Of a stretch of 64,000 nt of DNA, positions 8,932 through 16,693 are shown piece after piece. The notes under the pieces were generated by a model. The model was not told where the DNA came from and did no database searches. It saw only the letters and a program-made list of their open reading frames with translations. The stretch covers positions 1 through 64,000 of the forward strand of contig DASRLO010000071.1 in NCBI GenBank assembly GCA_035648415.1, given 5' to 3'. The stretch comes from DATARH01 sp035648415 (GTDB lineage Bacteria; Pseudomonadota; Alphaproteobacteria; ATCC43930; CGMCC-115725). Within the stretch, counting starts at the first letter, position 1. Each line of letters opens with the position of its first letter. The position numbers were made by a program, and so were the translations under genes.

Positions 8932-9755
8932 GCCGCCTGTTGCCCCGCGTGGCTGCCGGCGCCGAGATAGGCGTCGATCACCGCCGGGTTGCCCTGCACC
9001 TCGGCCGGGGTGCCCTCGGCGATCTTGCGGCCGCGGTCGAACACGTTGACCTGGTGGGAGATGTCCATCACCACCGTCATGTCGTGCTCGATGAGGATGA
9101 TCGTCGTACCCCAGTGCCGGTTCACGTCGAGGATGTAGCGCGCCATGTCCTCTTTTTCTTCCTGGTTCATCCCGCCCATCGGTTCGTCGAGCAGGAGCAG
9201 CTTGGGGTCGAGCGCCAGGGCGCGGCCGAGCTCGACGCGCTTGCGCAGCCCGTAGGCCAGGCCGCTGACCTGCTGCTTGCGCAGGTCCTCCAGTTCGAGG
9301 AACTCGATGAGCTCCTCGCAGCGCGCGCGATGCGCCACCTCCTCACGCTGCGCCAGGCCCCAATAGACCAGCGACGACAACACGCCCGAGCGCATATGGA
9401 CGTGGCGGCCAAGCATGATGTTGTCGAGCACCGTCATGCCGGCGAAGAGCGCGATGTTCTGGAAGGTGCGGGCGATGCCGAGCGCGGCGATTTCGGCCGG
9501 GCGGGCGCGGGTGGTGTCGCGGCCCTCGAAGGTGATCGAGCCGGTATCGGGCTTGTAGAACCCGCTGATCATGTTGAGGAGCGAGGTCTTGCCGGCGCCG
9601 TTCGGGCCGATGATCGAGACGATCTGGCCGCGATCGACCGAGATCGACACGCCCTCGACCGCGCGGACGCCGCCAAACCGCTTCGACGCCCCGGCGACGA
9701 CGAGCTGAGGCCCGTCGGCTGTCATCGCGGAACTGTTGGCGGCGGCGCCAGCCAT
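8928..9755 (-). CDS. livG: Branched-chain-type ABC transporter ATP-binding protein LivG
   Basis: An ABC ATPase of 275 residues from the ATG at 9755, which has GGAGGAAG upstream; a longer frame starts at 9785. Walker A is GPNGAGKTS, the signature region reads SGLAYGLRKRVELGRAL, which is the LivG-type form without the classic SGGQ, and Walker B is LLLLDEPMGGMN. It is the first gene of the minus-strand transporter operon and is divergent from the CobW-like gene. It works with LivF to drive uptake. Confidence 0.92.
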   Translation of the reverse strand: MAGAAANSSAMTADGPQLVVAGASKRFGGVRAVEGVSISVDRGQIVSIIGPNGAGKTSLLNMISGFYKPDTGSITFEGRDTTRARPAEIAALGIARTFQNIALFAGMTVLDNIMLGRHVHMRSGVLSSLVYWGLAQREEVAHRARCEELIEFLELEDLRKQQVSGLAYGLRKRVELGRALALDPKLLLLDEPMGGMNQEEKEDMARYILDVNRHWGTTIILIEHDMTVVMDISHQVNVFDRGRKIAEGTPAEVQGNPAVIDAYLGAGSHAGQQAA

Positions 9756-9900
9756 CAGGTTCGACTTCCTCCCGGTCAGGCGCATGCGCCGTGGTTATGG
9801 CAGGCATGATGATGGCGAGGTTGCGATAAAGCAACCCAGGGCGGAGGGCTGGCCTCGGCTGCGTCTTGCTGTCGCACGGCGGCCGTGGAACGATAGGGCG

Positions 9901-10986
9901 GTGGAAAGCGTGGCCCCCAACATTCCGGCTGGCGACATCCCGGCGACGGTGCTCACCGGGTTTCTCGGCAGCGGCAAGACGAGCCTCCTGCGCCGCGCGC
10001 TCGCCGATCCGGGCTTCACCGACACCGCGGTCATCGTCAACGAAATCGGCGCGATCGCGATCGACCATTACCTGGTCGATTTTGTCGAAGGGGCGGTGCT
10101 GGAATTGCCCGGCGGGTGCCTGTGCTGCGCGGTGCGCGAAGATCTGGCGCGGACGCTGCGCGACCTTCTCGACCGGCGCGACACCGGCGGCCTGCGGCCG
10201 TTCCGCCGAATCGTGATCGAGACCAGCGGGCTCGCCGATCCGGCGCCGATCCTCTACACGCTGGGCGCCGACCCGATGCTCGACGCCCGCCTCTCGCTCG
10301 GTCGGGTGGTGACGGTGGTGGACGCCGGAAACGGCGCCGCCACGCTCGCCCGCTTCGCCGAGGCGGCGCGCCAGGCAGCGCTAGCGGACGTGCTGGTGAT
10401 CTCGAAGACCGATCTGGCGCCGGTTTCGCGCGAGCTTGAGGTGGCGCTGGCGGCGTTGAACCCCGATGCGGCGCGGGTCATCGGTCAGGAGGCGAGCGAT
10501 CCAGGGCGTGTGCTGTTCAGCCCCCACCACGGCCCTCCCCCGCAAGCGGGGGAGGGCGTCGAGACAACGTCCTCGCACCGGCGCGCTCCCTCCCCCGCAA
10601 GCGGGGGAGGGTCGGGGTGGGGGGTGGACGCCGTCCACAGCCACGGTATCGACACCTTCGCGATCACGCTCGACGGCGAGACCACCCGGCTCGATTTCGC
10701 CCGCGCCCTGGGCGCGCTCGCCGGCGCTTATGGCAGCGATCTGTTGCGGGTCAAAGGCATCGTCGCCTTTAGCGACCGCGGCGGGCGGCCGGCGCTGGTC
10801 CAGGCGGCGCAGCACACGATGTTCGCGCCGGAATGGCTCGACGGCTGGCCGGATGACGACCGGCGCAGCCGGCTGGTCTTTGTCGTCCACGAGATACCGC
10901 GCGCGGCGATCCTCGCGCATTTCGCCTTCGCGTCGCCGTCGGTCCTGGGATCGCAGGCGGCTCGCCCGCATGTCCACGCTGAATAG
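9901..10986 (+). CDS. CobW/COG0523-family GTPase (metal chaperone-like)
   Basis: A G3E GTPase of about 361 residues. From the GTG at 9901, Walker A GFLGSGKT covers residues 20-27, the metal-binding GGCLCC motif has cysteines 73, 75 and 76, and SKTDL is the base-recognition motif. The C-terminal CobW domain follows. Family members deliver zinc or cobalt to client enzymes. The next gene, 9 bases away, is a zinc-type hydantoinase, a plausible client; this is inference. Residues about 206-242 are encoded by a palindromic repeat element inserted in frame in the linker that is often His-rich in this family. GTG 9910 is an alternative start. Confidence 0.85.
   Translation: MESVAPNIPAGDIPATVLTGFLGSGKTSLLRRALADPGFTDTAVIVNEIGAIAIDHYLVDFVEGAVLELPGGCLCCAVREDLARTLRDLLDRRDTGGLRPFRRIVIETSGLADPAPILYTLGADPMLDARLSLGRVVTVVDAGNGAATLARFAEAARQAALADVLVISKTDLAPVSRELEVALAALNPDAARVIGQEASDPGRVLFSPHHGPPPQAGEGVETTSSHRRAPSPASGGGSGWGVDAVHSHGIDTFAITLDGETTRLDFARALGALAGAYGSDLLRVKGIVAFSDRGGRPALVQAAQHTMFAPEWLDGWPDDDRRSRLVFVVHEIPRAAILAHFAFASPSVLGSQAARPHVHAE
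10532..10611. repeat. Palindromic repeat pair inside the CobW-like gene
   Basis: Two near-identical perfect palindromes, CCCTCCCCCGC-AA-GCGGGGGAGGG, lie at 10532-10557 (12-base arms) and 10588-10611 (11-base arms). C-rich and G-rich flanks extend the inverted symmetry to roughly 10517-10627. Such elements are usually intergenic in alphaproteobacteria. Here the whole unit is read through in frame as a Pro/Gly/Ser-rich linker. Confidence 0.8.
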
Positions 10987-10995
10987 GAGGCTTCC

Positions 10996-12426
10996 ATGCT
11001 CGACATCGTGATCACCGGCGGGACCGCCGTGCTGCCGTCGGGGGCGCAACCGGCCGATATCGGCATCGAAGCCGAGAAGATCGTCGCGCTCGGCGCGCCC
11101 GGCAGCTTGGCGGCGCTTGGCGCCAAGCGCACCATCGACGCCAGCGGGCAGGTCGTCATCCCCGGCGGGATCGACCCGCACGTCCATTGCCGCTGGCCGA
11201 TGCCGACGCCGGGCCAGACCCAGCCCAACCTCACCGACGGTCCCGACCGGGTGAGCCAGGCGGCCCTCTTCGGCGGCACCACGACGATCCTCGATTTCGC
11301 GCTGGTCGACGGCGACAACACCGTGCAGCAGGCGATCGAGCGGCGGCAGAAGGAATGGGCCGGCGACTGCCACTGCGACTATGCGTTCCACACAATGGTG
11401 CAAGGGAAGCTCGATTGGTCGGTGCCCGACCAGCTGGCCGAGGCGGTTGCCGCCGGGCACCCGACGGTCAAGATGTTCACCACCGACATCACCCCGTCGC
11501 GCAAGGGCCGCATGGTGCCGTTCGGCAGCATCATGGAGGTGCTGACCGTGCTGGCGAAAGCCGGCGGGCTCGCCGCGATCCACGCCGAGGACAACGACCT
11601 CGTCATGCATATGTACGAGAAGCTGACGCGCGAGGGCCGCACCGGCTTCGAGAACATGGCGGAGGTCCACACCACCCTCAGTGAGGACCTCGCGTTCAAC
11701 CGGGTGATCCGCCTCGCCGCGAATATCCCGGGGGCAGCGCTCTACATGCTGCATACCTCGGCGGCGACCGGGGTGCGCGCGATCGCCGCCGCGCGCAATG
11801 ACGGCGTGCCGATCTACGGCGAGACCTTGCACCAGTACCTGATGTATTCGGCTGAGGACTACAAGCGGCCGAACGGGCAGATCTACCACACCTACCCGTC
11901 GTTGAAATTCGCCGAGGACCACGCGGCGCTGTGGGCCGGCACCAACCACGGCGCAATCCAGACCGTCGCCACCGACGAAATCTGCTGTCCGCTCAAGTTC
12001 AAACTCCAAGGCAACCGGATCGACGACACCACCGGCGGCAATGCCGGGGTCGAGCCGCGGGTGTCGCTGATCTATACCGAGACGGTCGAGAAGCGCGGCT
12101 ACGACCTCGTGCAGTTCGTCAACCTGATCTCGTCGAACGCGGCGAAGATCATGGGGCTCTATCCGAGGAAGGGCGCGCTCGCGGTCGGCTCGGACGCCGA
12201 CATCGTGCTGCTCGACACGCGGCGGCGGCACGTCGTCAAGGCCGCCGAGATGCACGAGGCGGATTATTCGCCGTGGGAAGGCCGCGACCTCGCCTGCTGG
12301 CCGTCGCTGACGATGCTGCGCGGCAAGGTCGTCATCGACGGCGGCGCGCTCAAGGGCGCGCTCGGCGACGGCAAGCACCTCAGCCGCAAGGTCGCGGACG
12401 AGGTACGGAGCCGTCCCGCCGTGTGA
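10996..12426 (+). CDS. hydA: D-hydantoinase/dihydropyrimidinase
   Basis: A 476-residue cyclic amidohydrolase that opens the ring of dihydropyrimidines or 5-substituted hydantoins. Metal ligands are all visible: His62 and His64 (DPHVH), Lys159 (TVKMFTTD, the lysine carboxylated in this family), His196 (IHAED), His253 (MLHTS) and Asp327 (VATDEI). A GGAGG-type ribosome site precedes the ATG. It lies just after the CobW-type GTPase, likely in one operon. No carbamoylase gene is near. It could equally be a phenylhydantoinase or a ureide hydrolase. Confidence 0.92.
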   Translation: MLDIVITGGTAVLPSGAQPADIGIEAEKIVALGAPGSLAALGAKRTIDASGQVVIPGGIDPHVHCRWPMPTPGQTQPNLTDGPDRVSQAALFGGTTTILDFALVDGDNTVQQAIERRQKEWAGDCHCDYAFHTMVQGKLDWSVPDQLAEAVAAGHPTVKMFTTDITPSRKGRMVPFGSIMEVLTVLAKAGGLAAIHAEDNDLVMHMYEKLTREGRTGFENMAEVHTTLSEDLAFNRVIRLAANIPGAALYMLHTSAATGVRAIAAARNDGVPIYGETLHQYLMYSAEDYKRPNGQIYHTYPSLKFAEDHAALWAGTNHGAIQTVATDEICCPLKFKLQGNRIDDTTGGNAGVEPRVSLIYTETVEKRGYDLVQFVNLISSNAAKIMGLYPRKGALAVGSDADIVLLDTRRRHVVKAAEMHEADYSPWEGRDLACWPSLTMLRGKVVIDGGALKGALGDGKHLSRKVADEVRSRPAV

Positions 12427-12613
12427 TTTTCGTTACGAACCCGGCGGACGGTAAGCGCGGTGCTCCGAGGTGGCGTTAGGCGCACCGCAGGCGCCCGCAT
12501 AACGGCCGCACTAATTATCGAAGATGCGGATCGAATTAAGCATCAATTTTATTGAAATGCGACCGGCCCTCCGGCGACAGTGGCGGCGTTATCGTTTCGC
12601 TGGAGCATACCGG

Positions 12614-12775
12614 ATGCCCGCCATATTTCGGCGCCTTTTCCAAGACGAACGCGGCGCAAGCGCGATCGAATACGCGCTGCTCCTCTCCTTTATCGGGGTG
12701 GCCATCGCCGCCGTGATCGGCACTGTCGGCGTGAACCTCAGCAGCACTTTCGCCACGGTGGCGGAAAATCTGTGA
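12614..12775 (+). CDS. Flp/Fap-type pilin
   Basis: A 53-residue type IVb pilin precursor. A short basic leader ends in DERG, followed by ASAIEYALLLSFIGVAIAAVIG, the Flp signature with the conserved glutamate and tyrosine and a single hydrophobic helix. The prepilin peptidase should cut after that glycine. GGAG lies 9 bases before the ATG. No tad, cpa or prepilin peptidase genes are in the window, so the pilin is an orphan here. Three terminator-like repeats follow it. Confidence 0.9.
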   Translation: MPAIFRRLFQDERGASAIEYALLLSFIGVAIAAVIGTVGVNLSSTFATVAENL

Positions 12776-12819
12776 GGCGCTGACCGGCGGGGGCTGACCC
12801 GCAATTTTCGCGGCGCGAC

Positions 12820-12857
12820 GCGGCTCGGCACGATGTGCCGGGCCGCGTTCGTTTTTT
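12820..12857 (+). terminator. Rho-independent terminator, unit 1, after the pilin gene
   Basis: A 12-pair stem (GCGGCTCGGCAC against GTGCCGGGCCGC, one G-T pair) with a GAT loop is followed by GTTCG and six T. It is well placed to end the pilin transcript. Confidence 0.75.
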
Positions 12858-12879
12858 GTTAAGGGCACCCAGGCGCCGG

Positions 12880-12919
12880 GCGGCTCGGTACGATGCGCCG
12901 GGCCGCGTTCGTTTTTTTT
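12880..12919 (+). terminator. Terminator-like hairpin, unit 2
   Basis: The same hairpin with one mismatch near the loop, followed by GTTCG and eight T. Confidence 0.65.
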
Positions 12920-12941
12920 GTTAAGGGCAACCAGGTGCCGG

Positions 12942-12976
12942 GCGGCTCGCACGATGTGCCGGGCCGCATTCGTTTT
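12942..12976 (+). terminator. Terminator-like hairpin, unit 3
   Basis: The stem has lost one base (a bulge) and the T-tract is short (four T), so termination is probably weak. Confidence 0.45.
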
Positions 12977-13017
12977 CGTTAACCGCTCGGCGGCGCCTGG
13001 CGGCTGTCAGTGGCTCT

Positions 13018-13275
13018 TCAGCCGCCCTCGAGCTTCGGGATGAAGAACACCTCGCTGCCCTGGTTCAGCTTTTGGAAATAGCCGGGGGCGTCGTGGATCG
13101 CGCCGTCGATCGCGACCGTCGTCTCTTCCTCGAGATGCTCGCCGAGCCCCGGGTACATCTTGTCGAGCGCCTTGATGACATCGCGCAGGGTACGCGCCTC
13201 GATCTCGAATTCGCGCCGGCCGCCGGTATAGCGGCGGCTGAACCCGCTCGAGAGCGTAACCTGCGCGGATGGCAT
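13018..13275 (-). CDS. MoaD/ThiS-family ubiquitin-like protein
   Basis: An 85-residue beta-grasp protein with the C-terminal Gly-Gly (KLEGG) needed for thiocarboxylation, as in the small subunit of molybdopterin synthase or ThiS. The central part (LRDVIKALDKMYPGLGEHL, then VAIDG) fits the family. It starts 4 bases after the stop of the molybdenum hydroxylase gene, so the two are one operon. No MoaE partner is near. It may supply sulfur for the molybdenum cofactor of that enzyme, or act in an unrelated sulfur relay. Confidence 0.82.
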   Translation of the reverse strand: MPSAQVTLSSGFSRRYTGGRREFEIEARTLRDVIKALDKMYPGLGEHLEEETTVAIDGAIHDAPGYFQKLNQGSEVFFIPKLEGG

Positions 13276-13279
13276 CGGC

Positions 13280-15553
13280 TCAGTCGGCGCTGTGGTCGAG
13301 CGCCGCGCGGATTTTCGGCGGCGACATCGGCAGCTCGGTCATCCGCCGGCCGATGGCGTTCTCGATCGCGTTGGCGATCGCCGCCATCGGCGGGCAGATA
13401 TTGACCTCGCCGACGCCCTTGGCGCCGTAGGGATGCGCCGGGTTCGGCACCTCGACCAGCAGCGGCTCGATCATCGGCAGGTCGCTGGCGACCGGGCAGC
13501 GATAATCGAGAAAGCCGGCATTATCGAGCCGGCCCTTCTGGTCGTAGATGTATTCCTCGCTGAGCGCCCAGCCGATGCCCTGGACGACGCCGCCCTGAAT
13601 CTGCCCCTCGACATAGGACGGGTGGATCGCGGTGCCGACATCCTGCGCCGCGACAAACCTGAGGATCGTCACCTTGCCGGTCTCGGGGTCGACCTCGACA
13701 TCGCAGAACTGGGTGGCGAAGCCGGGCGCCTGACCGCCGGCGTTGACCGAGGCCGCGGTGGTGATCGGCCCGCCGGTCACCGCCGCCTTGCCGGCCAGTT
13801 CCTTCAGCGACATCGGCTCGAAATCGCCGACATTGCTCGACGCCGGCTTGGCGTGGCCGTCTTCCCAGACGACGCCGTCGACATCCACGTCCCAGATCAT
13901 CGCGGCACGGGCGCGCAGTATCTCGATCGCCTTCTTCGCGGCGTCGACGACCGCGGTGCCGGTCGCGAAGGTGACGCGGCTGCCGCCGGTCACATGGGTG
14001 TAGCCGACCGAGGCGGTGTCGGCGACGATCGCCCGCACCTGGTTGTAATCGACGCCGAACGTCTCGGCCGCCATCAAGGCCATCGAGGCGCGCGAGCCGC
14101 CGACATCGACGCTGCCGGTGGCGACCAGCACGGTGCCGTCGGCGTTGAGCTGAACGGTGGCGCTCGATTCGCCGCCGCCGTTGAACCAGTAGCCCGAGGC
14201 GACGCCGCGGCCCTGGTTGGGGCCGAGCGGCGCCTTCCAGGCAGGATGGTTCTTCACCGCTTCCAGCGTCTCGATGTAGCCGCCATGGGCGAGCTTTGGC
14301 CCGTAGATCATCGGCGTGCCCGCCTTGGCCGCGTTCCTGAGGCGGAACTCGACCGGGTCCAAGCCGATCTTCTTGGCGCACATGTCGAGCACGCTCTCGA
14401 CCGCGAAGGCCGAGATCGGCGAGCCGGGCGCCCGGTAGGCGGCCGATTTCGGCCGGTTGCAGACGACGTCGTAGCCGGTGGTGTGGGCGTTCTCGATCTC
14501 GTACGGGGCGAAGGCGCAAAGGCAGGCGTTCATCACCGGCGAGCCGGGGAAGGCGCCGGCCTGGAACTTGAAGACGCCCTCGGCGGCGGTGATCTTGCCG
14601 TCCTTCTTGACGCCGATCTTGACCTTCATCGACGAGCCCGAGGTCGGGCCGGAGGCCTTGAACACCTCGTCGCGGCTCATCACGATCTTGACCGGGCGGC
14701 CGGTCTTCTTGGACAGCAAGGTCGCGACCGGCTCGATGTAGACGACGGTCTTGCCGCCGAACCCGCCGCCGATCTCGGCCGGGGTGACGCGCAAATCGCC
14801 GATCTGCATGTTGAGCAGCTTCGCGGTCAGCGCGCGGACGACGAAATGGCCCTGACTCGACGCCCAGATCTCGCCCTGGCCGTCGGCCTCGACCTTCGCG
14901 ATCGTCGCGTGCGGCTCGATATAGGCCTGGTGCACCGCCGCGGTCTTAAATTCCTTCTCGATCACGACATCGGCCTCGGCGAAACCCTTCTCGACATCGC
15001 CGATCGCGAAGTCGAGCCGCTTCGAGACGTTCGACGGCTTGGTCGGCGCCGGCTCGACGCCGCGGGTGATCATGTCATCGAAGAGCAGCGGCGCGTTCTC
15101 GGCCATGGCGTCGTCGACGTCGATGACGTGGGGCAGCACCTCGTAATCGATCTCGATGAGCTCGGCCGCTTCCTCGGCGACCTCCTTGCTGATCGCGGCG
15201 ACGGCGGCGACGGCATGACCCTCGTATAGCGTCTTCTCGCGCGCCATGACGTTGCGCGTCACATGCCAGAAATTGACCGCGACGCGCTCCGGGCCGATGT
15301 ACTCGAATTTGTGGTCGGGGAAGTCGGCGCCGGTGATCACCGCCTTGACCCCGGGCAGCGCTTTGGCCTTGTCGGTATTGATCGAGCGGATGCGCGCATG
15401 GGCGTGCGGCGAGCGCAGCACCTTGCCGTAGAGCGCGCCCGGATACGACATGTCGGCGCCGTACATCGCGCGCCCCGTGACCTTCGGCACGCCATCCGGA
15501 CGGATCGGCCGAGTTCCTACCCATTTATAGCGAGAGGGCGCGACATCGTTCAC
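13280..15553 (-). CDS. Xanthine dehydrogenase-family molybdopterin-binding subunit
   Basis: A 757-residue large subunit of a molybdenum hydroxylase (xanthine dehydrogenase/CoxL family). It shows the N-terminal domain (KVTGRAMYGADM), the cofactor loops GGGFGGK and AYRAPGSP, GGSR in the middle, and the catalytic glutamate of GAKGVGE (Glu716). The AYRAPG loop lacks the cysteine of carbon monoxide dehydrogenase, so CO is not the substrate. No FAD or 2Fe-2S subunit gene lies beside it, which is unusual. Other family members hydroxylate purines, aldehydes or aromatic acids. The start ATG at 15553 has an AGGAGA-like site upstream. Confidence 0.9.
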   Translation of the reverse strand: MNDVAPSRYKWVGTRPIRPDGVPKVTGRAMYGADMSYPGALYGKVLRSPHAHARIRSINTDKAKALPGVKAVITGADFPDHKFEYIGPERVAVNFWHVTRNVMAREKTLYEGHAVAAVAAISKEVAEEAAELIEIDYEVLPHVIDVDDAMAENAPLLFDDMITRGVEPAPTKPSNVSKRLDFAIGDVEKGFAEADVVIEKEFKTAAVHQAYIEPHATIAKVEADGQGEIWASSQGHFVVRALTAKLLNMQIGDLRVTPAEIGGGFGGKTVVYIEPVATLLSKKTGRPVKIVMSRDEVFKASGPTSGSSMKVKIGVKKDGKITAAEGVFKFQAGAFPGSPVMNACLCAFAPYEIENAHTTGYDVVCNRPKSAAYRAPGSPISAFAVESVLDMCAKKIGLDPVEFRLRNAAKAGTPMIYGPKLAHGGYIETLEAVKNHPAWKAPLGPNQGRGVASGYWFNGGGESSATVQLNADGTVLVATGSVDVGGSRASMALMAAETFGVDYNQVRAIVADTASVGYTHVTGGSRVTFATGTAVVDAAKKAIEILRARAAMIWDVDVDGVVWEDGHAKPASSNVGDFEPMSLKELAGKAAVTGGPITTAASVNAGGQAPGFATQFCDVEVDPETGKVTILRFVAAQDVGTAIHPSYVEGQIQGGVVQGIGWALSEEYIYDQKGRLDNAGFLDYRCPVASDLPMIEPLLVEVPNPAHPYGAKGVGEVNICPPMAAIANAIENAIGRRMTELPMSPPKIRAALDHSAD

Positions 15554-16142
15554 GGCGGTATCTCCTCAGTGAGACAAAATCTCTGGCGGAGAGTTTAGCC
15601 CCCGCGTACGGCCCAGACAAATAGAAGTCGGCGGTGAAGCCTGCGCTCTTTGTCGCCATGCGTCTCGCCGTCATGCCGGCGAAGATAATCGGCGTTTATT
15701 CTCATCGTGTCCCCGGTCATATCCCACCGGTCATGTCCCACCGGCTCCATAGCCGTCGGGAGTTCCAGATTTGTTGGGTGGGGTAGCGGGTTGCGGCAAG
15801 CTCAATCGTAGCTTGCATCCCGGCTTTTTGGGTACGGTTAGTCCAATATCGCCATGACTTCCGGCGGCGTGCGAGAGAAACGGCCGCCGTCAGCGTCGTA
15901 TGCAGCCATGGTCTCTCGCACTTCGCCGTTCCGCGGCGGCGATCGATCGTTGATGCAACAAGATCGCGGACGGTACGTCTTATCCTGTGGCTGCAGGTTC
16001 CCTGCAAGATCAGGGAAAGCAGGTCGGCGCGGCGTCCCGGTTTGCGCCGGAGGGGGACGGCCCGGTTTTCAGCGCTCGTTAACGTGCGGCGCCGACAATC
16101 GCCGATGACGCATTCAAGGCGGGTGCGAGACGCGGACGAGCG
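15554..16142. other. Divergent intergenic region
   Basis: This 589-base gap separates two divergent genes and should hold both promoters. I see no supported gene. A 14-base direct repeat (CGGTCATATCCCAC, then CGGTCATGTCCCAC) lies at 15714-15741. Open frames across it have no recognisable protein features. Confidence 0.5.
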
Positions 16143-16685
16143 ATGGAACGGAACAAGTGGGACACCGCGATCCGCTGCCTGGAGGTCGCGCTGCATCCCA
16201 ACACCAGCGACAACGAGGCGATCGCCGGCGTCAACGGCTTCCGGCGCACCGCCGAGGGCGCGCCGCTCAGCGAAATCTGCGTCGAGTTCGCCGGCGGCTC
16301 GCCCGACGCGGGCGAGCCGGCCGAGAGGATCGGCCGGGAAAACCTCGATCTGCGCCGCCGGCTCGAACGCGAGCGGCAAAGCCAGCTCGCCGCGCTCCAG
16401 CGCCTGCACGAGGCGGAGCGGCTAATCCACGAACTGAGCGAGGAAATTCGCGCCGAACAGCGGAGCTTCGCCGATTTCCGCTCGGCCTCCGAGCAGATCG
16501 TCGGCGGCCTGAAGGACGAGAATTTCGACCTGCGCGGGGCGCTCGAAGACGCTCGCACCGCGCCCCGGCGCACGACGGCCTCGCCCTTCCGCGACGTCCT
16601 CGCCGCGGCATTGGGCGAGGCCCCGCAGGAGATTGGCTCAGCCGCGCCATCCAGCCCGCCGCCGCGCCATCCCTGGACGGCGTGA
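16143..16685 (+). CDS. Hypothetical coiled-coil protein
   Basis: A 180-residue protein I do not recognise. The N-terminal 35 residues (KWDTAIRCLEVALHPNTSDNE) look like a short helical domain, faintly like DUF2786. Residues about 60-140 are rich in Glu, Arg, Leu and Gln with a heptad pattern, a likely coiled coil. The tail is Pro/Ala-rich. It stands alone and converges with the luciferase-like gene 8 bases away. The ribosome site is weak, so the start is uncertain. No signal peptide or membrane segment is seen. Confidence 0.6.
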   Translation: MERNKWDTAIRCLEVALHPNTSDNEAIAGVNGFRRTAEGAPLSEICVEFAGGSPDAGEPAERIGRENLDLRRRLERERQSQLAALQRLHEAERLIHELSEEIRAEQRSFADFRSASEQIVGGLKDENFDLRGALEDARTAPRRTTASPFRDVLAAALGEAPQEIGSAAPSSPPPRHPWTA

Positions 16686-16693
16686 GCGCGGAT

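Larger units (their letters stand above)
12820..13000. repeat. Three tandem 60-62-bp terminator-like repeats
   Basis: Three adjacent units (12820-12879, 12880-12941, 12942 to about 13000) share the same layout: a GC-rich hairpin beginning GCGGCTCG, a GTTCG plus T-tract, GTTAAGGGCA and an AGGCGCCGGG-like tail. They differ by scattered substitutions and T-tract length, and the third decays at its end. Tandem amplification of a transcription terminator is the simplest reading. Confidence 0.8.

Noticed and set aside
10381..12378. Minus-strand frame of 665 codons opposite the hydantoinase
   Set aside because: The plus-strand gene has all metal ligands; the antisense product has no recognisable motif.
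12820..13000. Possible CRISPR array
   Set aside because: Units are contiguous imperfect repeats with hairpin and T-tract, lacking unique spacers.
13292..15229. Plus-strand frame of 645 codons opposite the molybdenum hydroxylase
   Set aside because: Composition typical of an antisense shadow; the minus-strand gene is clear.
15854..16108. 84-codon plus-strand frame in the divergent gap
   Set aside because: No ribosome site and no resemblance to a protein family.
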